The translations under genes and the position numbers were made by a program. This document shows positions 1-5,338 of a stretch of DNA of 6,457 nucleotides, in pieces. The notes under the pieces are model-generated. The model did not search any database. It saw only the letters and a list, made by a program, of their open reading frames with translations, and was not told the DNA's origin. Origin of the DNA: Sulfitobacter sp. GTDB lineage: Bacteria > Pseudomonadota > Alphaproteobacteria > Rhodobacterales > Rhodobacteraceae. Each line of letters starts with the position of its first letter. Positions within the stretch are counted from its first letter, which is position 1. Where the stretch lies: positions 1-6,457 of the forward strand of contig JAGXHC010000116.1 of the NCBI GenBank assembly GCA_024636405.1. Direction: 5' to 3'.

Positions 1-2
1 CC

Positions 3-491
3 ACGATGTTTCAGGTGGCGCGTCTGGTTGGTGCCACCCTCAAGGAGGTGATTGCCGACAGTTCGCCCTCGGGGCAAAGCGCTGATGACCAATTCGGCGC
101 CTCGATCATTGTTGGCGGACAGATCAAGGGTGGCAAGCCCACGATCTTCATGATTTATCCCGCAGGCAATTTCATTGAGATCACCGACGACACCCCGTTT
201 TTCCAGATCGGTGAGACGAAATACGGCAAACCCATCCTCGTCCGTGCCTATGACGCTGCCATGGGCTTTGAGGAGGCCGTGAAGTTGCTGTTGGTGTCCT
301 TTGATTCGACGATCAAATCGAACCTGTCCGTAGGCCTTCCCCTGGACATGCAGATCTACGAGAAAGACACCTATGTTGGCACGAGAACCAAGCGGGTCGA
401 TAAGAACGACGAGGTGTATCAGGCAATCTCCAAGGGTTGGGGCGAAGCCCTTCGCGATGCCTTCGCGGTCCTGCCCAGCTATTCCATATGA
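3..491 (+). CDS. Anbu-type proteasome-like protease, C-terminal part (5' end outside window)
   Basis: The protein resembles Anbu (ancestral beta subunit, COG3484), a bacterial Ntn-hydrolase-fold relative of proteasome beta subunits and HslV. The recognisable stretch is MFQVARLVG, then SSPSGQSADDQFGAS, GGQIKGGKP, IYPAGNFIE, the block DDTPFFQIGETKYGKPILVR, the helix FEEAVKLLLVSFDSTIKSNL and SVGLPLDM. The reading frame is open to the left edge, so the ATG at position 6 is internal. The family is about 240 residues long, so roughly the first 80 are missing, including the N-terminal nucleophile. Whether the enzyme is catalytically intact cannot be judged here. The C-terminus (LPSYSI, then TGA at 489-491) looks natural. 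In other alphaproteobacteria anbu sits beside ATP-grasp, alpha-E and transglutaminase-like genes. Any such partners must lie upstream, because only IS debris follows downstream. The substrate is unknown. Confidence 0.88.
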   Translation, partial: TMFQVARLVGATLKEVIADSSPSGQSADDQFGASIIVGGQIKGGKPTIFMIYPAGNFIEITDDTPFFQIGETKYGKPILVRAYDAAMGFEEAVKLLLVSFDSTIKSNLSVGLPLDMQIYEKDTYVGTRTKRVDKNDEVYQAISKGWGEALRDAFAVLPSYSI

Positions 492-628
492 CATACCGGC
501 GGCACGGACGCAGGGCCTGCCCGCGATCTACGACTAGGCCTATCTTCAGGTCAACATCGCCGGAGGGGAGGGCTTCGACTCGAATTGCCAGATTAAACTG
601 ATCTTCTAGGAAAACAGTATAACCGCTG
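492..628. other. Intergenic stretch between the anbu gene and the IS630 remnant
   Basis: No intact gene is visible. The plus strand is broken by stops (for example TAG at 535-537). On the minus strand one frame is open through the stretch and includes the protein-like run EDQFNLAIRVEALPSGD, which I cannot assign. It could be debris of a gene interrupted by the IS, or chance. I see no convincing terminator after the anbu stop. Confidence 0.4.
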
Positions 629-654
629 GTTAAGGCGGTTGCCTTTAATCTGAA
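629..654 (-). repeat. IS630-family terminal inverted repeat (right end of the left copy)
   Basis: The plus-strand bases at 629-654 match 6107-6133 almost base for base, with one gap and two substitutions. Both begin GTTAA, continue with a GCGG then TTGCCTT core, and end AATCTGAA. In the left copy this lies just beyond the transposase C-terminus, and in the right copy just before the transposase N-terminus. That is where the two ends of one kind of IS should sit. The two copies point in opposite directions, so the repeats appear in the same direction on the plus strand. Confidence 0.75.
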
Positions 655-830
655 GCCTATCCGGCAGCCGTGAAGTAGTTCCAGCATTCGTCAGGTGAGT
701 AGAGGTCGCAGATTTCGCCGAGGGTCTGGATGAGGGCATTATAGGTTCTGGCACCAATGCGGCGGAGATGAGCTTTGAGAAGGCCATTTCGATTGGGTTG
801 GGGTCGAGCAAATTGGTGGTGAACCTCTGG
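645..830 (-). pseudogene. IS630-family transposase, C-terminal remnant (frameshifted, with a premature stop)
   Basis: On the minus strand, one frame carries [14 protein letters not shown] (about 811-770), which matches the IS630 motif around the third catalytic residue, [15 protein letters not shown]. The Glu codon is at 790-788. A second frame then continues as [26 protein letters not shown] and [13 protein letters not shown] (776-660), the usual C-terminus of this family. Switching frame at about 770-776 is needed to read it as one protein. It fits loss of 7 bases between AAAGCTC repeats (TTCTCAAAGCTCATC where the family would repeat AAAGCTC). AAG is followed by TAG at 659-657, then GCT TCA GAT TAA, which reads as the family ending GYASD with Tyr turned into a stop. 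Everything upstream of the DLNPIE motif is missing, so the first two Asp of the DDE triad are absent. The copy is inactive. Confidence 0.85.
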
Positions 831-856
831 CGTGACAAGCGTTACAGGTCGACTGT

Positions 857-1177
857 TCATGTGCAATAGGTCGTCATTACGACCGGAAAGAGCGACCACA
901 CGGTCGCCACAAGCCCGACCCACCCCGTAGCGAGGCTGACAAAGCGCACGAAGCCTGACGGTGACGCCAGGCGCGGTTGATAGAGCGCAGCGAGCAGCGC
1001 CAGTTGTGACAAAATGGCAAGCGCATAGGCTGCAACCATCAGGACGCGCGGCAGCGGAAGGCCGAACGCCATGCCGCCAATGCCATGTCCGCAGATCAGC
1101 CCGTGCAGCCCGTAGACGGCGCTAAAAGCTGCCAGCCACACCAAAGGCGCGGTCAGGATGCGCATCAGGTCTGTCAT
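857..1177 (-). CDS. Small membrane protein of the oxidase operon (106 aa, unknown function)
   Basis: I do not recognise a named family, but small proteins with a YGLHGLxC-type motif occur in this position of some heme-copper oxidase operons. The 106-residue product has three likely membrane helices, at about 11-30, 44-66 and 77-101. The first contains [10 protein letters not shown] (22-31), with His25, Cys29 and His31 clustered at its end. These could bind heme or copper, though this is inference. The start is the ATG at 1177-1175, which overlaps the stop of the subunit I+III gene in an ATGA, so the two are probably translationally coupled. No Shine-Dalgarno sequence is evident, which fits coupling. 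The frame stays open far upstream into the oxidase gene, but that is antiparallel-frame shadow, not coding. The C-terminus (MTTYCT) ends only about 25 bases from the IS630 remnant, so it may have been altered by the insertion. A role as an oxidase small subunit or assembly helper is plausible. Confidence 0.72.
   Translation of the reverse strand: MTDLMRILTAPLVWLAAFSAVYGLHGLICGHGIGGMAFGLPLPRVLMVAAYALAILSQLALLAALYQPRLASPSGFVRFVSLATGWVGLVATVWSLFPVVMTTYCT
869..884 (-). terminator. Stem-loop at the 3' end of the oxidase operon (possible terminator or mRNA end)
   Basis: GGTCGT at 869-874 and ACGACC at 879-884 form a perfect 6-bp stem with a 4-base loop. It lies in the last codons of the small membrane protein gene, 10 bases before its stop in the transcript direction. 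No run of T follows on the minus strand (TATTGCACATGA), so it is not a standard intrinsic terminator. It could stabilise the mRNA 3' end or be chance. Confidence 0.2.
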
Positions 1178-3657
1178 GGCGAAAGGGCCGGCAGATGTGC
1201 TGCCAGCAACACCAGCGCGCCGATGACAGATAAATAGTCGACCCACAGGCCGACGATAGGAAATTCCGCCTGTCGTCCGGCCGACGTGAACCCGCGCCGC
1301 ACGCGGGCAATAAGGAAAGCTGCCATCAGCGTTGCTAGCGCCGCGTGGAACAGACCGTAGCTGCCAAGCACGGACAGGGTAGCGCCATAAGCGTGCTCGG
1401 TCGGGGGCGGCGTTCGGGCCAGCAAGAAGATAAAGGCCATCGCCAGTGCGATTGCACCGGCAAGCACCAAAGCCAGACCGGCAACCGGATTGCCACCCCG
1501 CCGGTTTGTCCGGATTGCTGCGCGCATCGCCACAGCGCCAAGGACAGATCCGACAAGGCCCAAGGCCAGTTCGGACACAGAGGCCTTGAACCATGCGGGC
1601 GGCGGCCAACCGGGTGCGATTGTCCACAGAAACGCAAAGCCGAAGAGCAGCGAGCCGAAGAAGGTGGCATTGGCGGTCAGCAGAAACAACGACCCCCACC
1701 ACCCCGGTGACCGGTCTGTCATAGCGGCATTCGGAACCACGATGTCATGGCCCAGCGTTTGCGCATCCAGATCATCAGTGCGGCCAAGCCCCCAGACCCA
1801 CAGCCACGCAAGGATAGCCAAGCCAATCACGGCAAGCGGAACCGTCCAGTAGAATTTCAGCAACAGCGACAGGAAAAACACGCCGGTCACTGCCGACATC
1901 AGGATCGGGAGGCGGGTGTTGGCCGGATAAATCACATGCATGTCCGGCTTGCCGGTGGCGATTTCAACTGTCAGCGTCTCGCGCCAGCCATGGCGCGGGG
2001 TGCCCAGATAGCCCTGACCCTTGGCCAGTCGGACGGGAAGGTCCGGATCGCCTGCCAGCGGTTCGCGGCTGGACACATGCGGCAGGCTGGCGAAGTTATA
2101 GGTGGGGGGCGGGGTCATCATCGCCCACTCAAGCGTTCCGGCGTGCCACGGGTTACGCTTGCCCCGGCTGGCTGTCAGCGCGTGCAGGACCACGTCGATC
2201 AGGATCATGGCAATACCGATGGCCAGCACAAAGCTGCCAACCGACGATATGAGGTTGATGGCGGTCCAGCCGTCTTCGGGTGCGTAGGTCGAGATGCGGC
2301 GTCTTTGGCCCAGCAGGCCCACCCAGTGCATCGCCAGAAAGGTGATGTGAAAGCCCGCGAACACAAGCGCGAAGGCAAGTTCGCCCAGACGGAAGAACCT
2401 GCGCCGCCCTGTCACATGGGGCATCCAGTAATAAAGCCCCGCAAAGATTGGAAAGACGAAGCCGCCGAACAGGACATAGTGCAGGTGCGCCGTGATAAAG
2501 GCTGTGTCATGCGCCTGCCAGTCAAAGGGCACCACGGCGACCATCACGCCGGTTAGCCCGCCGATGACGAAGGTGAAAAAGAACCCCAGCAGGTGCAGCA
2601 TCGGCAGGCGCAGGTCGGGACGGCCTTTCCACATCGTGCCGATCCACGCAAAGATCTGAACGCCCGTCGGCACGGCAACCAGCGTGGACGCCGCCGAGAA
2701 AAATGCCAACCCCATATGCGGGATGCCTGTGGCGAACATGTGATGCACCCAAAGCCCGAAGGACAGGAAGGCAAGCGCCACAGCCGCTGCCACGATCCAG
2801 CCATAGCCTAGTAGGGTGGTGCGGCACATGACCGGCAGAACGGTCGAGATCACACCAGCTGCGGGCAAAAAGATAATGTAGACCTCGGGGTGGCCGAACA
2901 GCCAGAACAGGTGCTGCCACAGCAGGCTGTCGCCGCCAAGGTCGGCTTGAAAAAACGGAAACCCGAAAGCGCGTTCGACTTCAAGCAGGACAGACCCGAG
3001 GATCAGTGGCGGAAACCCTGTCAGGATCATCAGCGCGGTGACAAGCGCATACCATGCAAAGATCGGCATCTTGTCCAGCGACATGCCGGGGGCGCGGTAT
3101 TTCAGGATGGATACCGTTATCTCGACAGCTGCGGCGATGGCTGATATTTCAACAAAGGTGATGCCGATCAGCCAGAAATCGGTATTGATCCCCGGCGAAT
3201 AGATCGCGCCGGTCAGGGGCGGATACATGAACCAGCCCCCATCGGGCGCGATGCCGAACAACATAGAGATCAGCATCATCGTGCCACCGAAAGCATAGCA
3301 CCAGTAGCCGTAGGCAGTCAGGCGCGGGAAGGCCAGATCGCGGGTACCGAGGATCTTTGGCAGCAGGTAGATTGCCAGCCCTTCAAACGTCGGAATGGCG
3401 AACAGGAACATCATGATGGTCCCGTGCATGGTGAATATCTGGTTGTAGATGTCCGGCCCCGCAAAGGCCGAATGCGGTGTGGCAAGCTGTACGCGGATCA
3501 GCATCGCCAGCAGGCCGCCGACGATGAAGAAGAAAAACGCGGTAACCAGAAACATTCTGCCCAGATCGGTGTGATTCACCGTCGAGAACCAGCCGCGAAA
3601 ACTGGACTCTGACGCCCATATCGCGGTCAGCTTGCGGTGGCGTTCAAGCGCTTTCAT
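1174..3657 (-). CDS. Heme-copper terminal oxidase, fused subunit I + III
   Basis: This 827-residue membrane protein catalyses O2 reduction to water in a heme-copper oxidase. The subunit I part (about 1-530) carries the low-spin heme ligands His78 (MHGT) and His393, high-spin heme ligand His391 (TAHLHYVLFGG), CuB ligands His256, His305 and His306, and Tyr260 for the His-Tyr cross-link. Glu258 in GHPEVY marks an A1-type enzyme. Asp107 (D-channel entry) and His383-Asp384 (Mg site) are also kept. Departures by eye alignment with Paracoccus CtaD are Lys354 to Gln334 (TGVQIFAW), Asn131 to Thr114 and Asn113 to Ile96. After the typical end TLEWAMMTPPPTYNF (508-522) comes a linker with two helices (about 583-625). 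A subunit III domain of about five helices follows from about 646 to 827, with Asn in place of the usual Glu in TEAxxFA (TANATFFG, 661-668). The chosen ATG at 3657-3655 overlaps the subunit II stop (ATGA) and has AAGGGG seven bases upstream. An ATG ten codons earlier is less likely. No frameshift is visible. The gene is usually named ctaD/coxA fused to ctaE/coxC; the electron donor is uncertain. Confidence 0.93.
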   Translation of the reverse strand: MKALERHRKLTAIWASESSFRGWFSTVNHTDLGRMFLVTAFFFFIVGGLLAMLIRVQLATPHSAFAGPDIYNQIFTMHGTIMMFLFAIPTFEGLAIYLLPKILGTRDLAFPRLTAYGYWCYAFGGTMMLISMLFGIAPDGGWFMYPPLTGAIYSPGINTDFWLIGITFVEISAIAAAVEITVSILKYRAPGMSLDKMPIFAWYALVTALMILTGFPPLILGSVLLEVERAFGFPFFQADLGGDSLLWQHLFWLFGHPEVYIIFLPAAGVISTVLPVMCRTTLLGYGWIVAAAVALAFLSFGLWVHHMFATGIPHMGLAFFSAASTLVAVPTGVQIFAWIGTMWKGRPDLRLPMLHLLGFFFTFVIGGLTGVMVAVVPFDWQAHDTAFITAHLHYVLFGGFVFPIFAGLYYWMPHVTGRRRFFRLGELAFALVFAGFHITFLAMHWVGLLGQRRRISTYAPEDGWTAINLISSVGSFVLAIGIAMILIDVVLHALTASRGKRNPWHAGTLEWAMMTPPPTYNFASLPHVSSREPLAGDPDLPVRLAKGQGYLGTPRHGWRETLTVEIATGKPDMHVIYPANTRLPILMSAVTGVFFLSLLLKFYWTVPLAVIGLAILAWLWVWGLGRTDDLDAQTLGHDIVVPNAAMTDRSPGWWGSLFLLTANATFFGSLLFGFAFLWTIAPGWPPPAWFKASVSELALGLVGSVLGAVAMRAAIRTNRRGGNPVAGLALVLAGAIALAMAFIFLLARTPPPTEHAYGATLSVLGSYGLFHAALATLMAAFLIARVRRGFTSAGRQAEFPIVGLWVDYLSVIGALVLLAAHLPALSP

Positions 3658-4331
3658 TCCGGTTCCCCTTCCAGAAAGGCATTCCATCCCGCGGCATCGT
3701 GCGCAATGACAGTGAATGTGAAGCTGTCGTAACCGGTGCCGCTGAATTCTGCGCTCAGGCCTTGGTATTGCCCCGGCGCATCTGCTTCGATCCGCAGCAC
3801 GTTCACGCGCCCCGGAATGGCGTCAAGTTTACCTGCCAGACGCGGCACCCAAAAGCTGTGGATGACGTCGGCGGTGGTGATCGCCACATCAACGGGCCTG
3901 CCTGCGGGGATGTGAAGTGTGCCTTCGGTTCTCAGGGCCGGAGCATCGTCATATTCAAACGCCCATGCCGAACGACGGGATTCGGCGCTTACACGTGCCA
4001 CATCGTCACGTGCGCGGGGCAGCAATCGTTCTCCAATGACCAACCCGTAGGCGATAAGCGCGGCAAGGACGGTCATCGGAAAGGCAAGGCCAAGACCGAT
4101 GATCCAGATCCGGATCTGCCGATTTTCTTCGCCTATGTTCCTGTGACCCAAGAAGGGCAGGACCAGAAGGGCCATCACCAGCCCGAAAATCAGCGCCGCA
4201 CCGGCCAGCATCACCCACCAAAGCATGGCGATGGTTCGCGCGGCCGGACCAGCAGGATCAACAGTTGAAAGCTCACCGTTGCAACCTGTAAGGGTTATAA
4301 ACGTTATAGCGGGAATGACGCATCGGAGGAT
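3654..4331 (-). CDS. Heme-copper oxidase subunit II lipoprotein lacking the CuA site (start uncertain)
   Basis: This is a CoxB/CtaC/CyoA-type subunit II. A lipoprotein signal ends in ITLTGC (Cys codon 4283-4281). The mature part is 209 residues with helices at about 21-45 and 59-82, then a periplasmic cupredoxin domain. Seen there, numbered from the lipid Cys, are an aromatic patch W107-x-F-x-Y111, the block DVIHSFWVPRLAGKLDAIPG (His142 is the first CuA ligand) and GLSAEFSGTGYDSFTF (175-190). Where CuA proteins have CxExCxxxHxxM, this has Ser177, Glu179, Ser181, Tyr185 and Phe188. CuA cannot form, and the pattern resembles CyoA of quinol oxidases (SAxYSGPGF). There is no cytochrome c domain. 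It is the first gene of the operon and overlaps subunit I+III by 4 bases. No ATG, GTG or TTG lies in frame between the lipobox and the divergent gene's coding region. The end given is an ATC codon that would give ILRCVIPAITFITLTGC. An ATG at 4323 is one frame off, and an internal ATG at 4226 would lose the signal peptide. Confidence 0.85.
   Translation of the reverse strand: MLRCVIPAITFITLTGCNGELSTVDPAGPAARTIAMLWWVMLAGAALIFGLVMALLVLPFLGHRNIGEENRQIRIWIIGLGLAFPMTVLAALIAYGLVIGERLLPRARDDVARVSAESRRSAWAFEYDDAPALRTEGTLHIPAGRPVDVAITTADVIHSFWVPRLAGKLDAIPGRVNVLRIEADAPGQYQGLSAEFSGTGYDSFTFTVIAHDAAGWNAFLEGEPE
3663..3670 (-). promoter_or_regulatory. Ribosome binding site deciding the subunit I+III start
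   Basis: On the minus strand, AAGGGGAA lies about 7 bases before the ATG at 3657 that overlaps the upstream stop. This favours that ATG over the earlier one at 3687, which would overlap the subunit II gene by 34 bases and has no better signal. Confidence 0.55.
4279..4309 (+). promoter_or_regulatory. Candidate promoter/operator between divergent genes, with an AT-rich dyad
   Basis: TATAA at 4296-4300 and TTATA at 4304-4308 form a perfect 5-bp dyad around ACG. TTGCAA at 4279-4284 and TTATAG at 4304-4309 could act as -35 and -10 boxes for the plus-strand DUF2231 gene, but the 19-base spacing is long. The same AT-rich stretch would read as TATAAC on the minus strand. It overlaps the codons of the subunit II signal peptide, so both genes are packed around it. 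The call is by eye and weak. Confidence 0.3.
4325..4330 (+). promoter_or_regulatory. Ribosome binding site of the DUF2231 gene
   Basis: GGAGGA lies 10 bases before the ATG at 4341. It is the strongest Shine-Dalgarno match in the cluster and fixes this start. On the other strand its complement (TCCTCC) lies exactly where a subunit II ribosome binding site would be needed, and none is present there. Confidence 0.7.
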
Positions 4332-4340
4332 GGTGGCGAT

Positions 4341-4856
4341 ATGGCATCTGAAAAGCGCGCGAAAACGGAAGAAGTACTGATTGATCCGATCAGCGAATCG
4401 TCGGGATTTGATGAAACGGAATCCCGGATTGCCGTGCTGGGTCATCCCATCCATGCCATGTCTGTTGCATTCCCTGTGGCGCTGACCTTTTGCGCTTTTG
4501 GCGCAGATCTCCTGTATTGGTGGACGGCCGACCCGTTCTGGGCGCGCGGTGCCCTTTGGGCTGCGGGAACCGGATTTCTGTTCGGTATGATTGCTGGCTT
4601 TTCGGGCACGGCGGAGCTTTTGTTGGTGCCCGGAATTCGCGCCCGCGCGCCCGCCTGGACGCATTTCATCATTGCCGTGACCCTGTTGGCTCTTCTGGGC
4701 GCGAACTGGGGCTATCGGCTTTACGGATACGAGCAGGCGGTGCTGCCCTATGGCATCCTGCTTTCGGCGCTCTGTGTGCTGATGGTCGGGTTCACGGGGT
4801 GGCATGGTGGCAAGCTCGTTTTCGATTATCGGCTGGGAATTTCAAAGGGCAACTGA
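4341..4856 (+). CDS. DUF2231 domain membrane protein
   Basis: The 171-residue product has a hydrophilic N-terminus of about 30 residues, then GHPIHAM (34-40), the hallmark of DUF2231 membrane proteins. Four likely helices follow, at about 38-60, 68-95, 105-122 and 135-154. The tail GWHGGKLVFDYRLGI (153-167) matches the family ending GWLGGxLVYxxGxGV. Histidines 35, 38, 108 and 155 lie at or near helix ends and could bind heme or metal, but this is inference. The family's biochemical role is not established. Members often sit near cytochrome and copper-handling genes. Here the gene is inserted in the opposite direction inside the oxidase cluster. It diverges from subunit II within about 60 bases and runs into the CopD-like gene with a 31-bp tail-to-tail overlap (4826-4856). 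The ATG at 4341 is supported by GGAGGA ten bases upstream. An accessory role in electron transfer or oxidase maturation is plausible. Confidence 0.85.
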   Translation: MASEKRAKTEEVLIDPISESSGFDETESRIAVLGHPIHAMSVAFPVALTFCAFGADLLYWWTADPFWARGALWAAGTGFLFGMIAGFSGTAELLLVPGIRARAPAWTHFIIAVTLLALLGANWGYRLYGYEQAVLPYGILLSALCVLMVGFTGWHGGKLVFDYRLGISKGN

Positions 4857-5338
4857 CGGCCAAGCGGTTCAAGCAGCCAGTCGGGAAATTCAACCCAGTT
4901 GAGCGCGGGTTTGGCCAGAACAAGCGTCAGGATCACGATCACCGGCACCAGCACCGCTGCGACAGGCACCAGCGGCTGCGGTGGCTTGCCTCGTCCCGGC
5001 GCTTCGCCTGTCTTGACGAGAATGTGTCCGATCCATGCATGTGCCATGACCAACAGGGCGACAACAGCGAGCTTGGCAAAAAGCCACGGCACGAAGGCCT
5101 CGCGCAAAAAGATCAGCCAGGTTCCCGCGATCACGGCGATCACTGCTGCGGGAGTGACGCAGAATGTATAGGTTATATGTGTCGCACGCCGGATCAGCAG
5201 ATAGTGCTCTGCAGTCACTGCCGGCCCGTGTCGGGACAGCATCAGAGGCAGCGCCAAAAGCCCACCGCACCACATCAAAAGCGCAGCAATGTGAACGACT
5301 TTGAAGACCGGGATAGTCGCAAACAGCCAGTCTGTCAT
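4826..5338 (-). CDS. CopD/HemJ-like four-helix membrane protein
   Basis: The 170-residue protein has four likely membrane helices (about 8-34, 57-78, 84-108 and 122-143). Its layout is that of the CopD/HemJ-like superfamily. A first helix carries His16 in FKVVHIAALLMWCGGLLALP, as in HemJ, where the equivalent His binds heme. RRATHITYTFCVTPAAVIAV (50-69) then resembles the RRxxxxIxxPAMI stretch, and WLFAKLAVV (85-93) the WxxxKL motif. CopD proteins take part in copper uptake and HemJ in protoporphyrinogen oxidation. Which, if either, applies is not shown by the sequence. Copper handling or an oxidase-linked heme protein is favoured by context. It is the second gene after ctaG; its ATG at 5338 overlaps the ctaG stop in an ATGA, with GAGGG nine bases upstream. 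Its last 10 codons overlap the 3' end of the DUF2231 gene on the other strand. Confidence 0.78.
   Translation of the reverse strand: MTDWLFATIPVFKVVHIAALLMWCGGLLALPLMLSRHGPAVTAEHYLLIRRATHITYTFCVTPAAVIAVIAGTWLIFLREAFVPWLFAKLAVVALLVMAHAWIGHILVKTGEAPGRGKPPQPLVPVAAVLVPVIVILTLVLAKPALNWVEFPDWLLEPLGRQLPFEIPSR

Noticed and set aside
857..1702. Long open minus-strand frame extending the small membrane protein upstream to 281 residues
   Set aside because: The part above 1177 lies antiparallel in frame to the fused oxidase gene and gives an Arg/Cys-rich sequence without family features. The ATG at 1177 with the ATGA overlap is the sensible start.
1747..2556. Plus-strand open frame of 269 residues
   Set aside because: It lies entirely opposite the oxidase subunit I coding region, has an Arg/His/Gln-rich composition and no recognisable motif. 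It is a shadow of a GC-rich gene.
3658..3687. Earlier ATG for subunit I+III at 3687
   Set aside because: It adds ten residues (MECLSGRGTG) overlapping subunit II. The ATG at 3657 has the ATGA overlap and a ribosome site seven bases upstream.
4332..4805. Upstream extension of subunit II through the DUF2231 gene (open frame to 4805)
   Set aside because: It is antisense to a well-supported gene, highly basic and polar, and would place the lipobox far inside the protein. The real start must be close to the lipobox.
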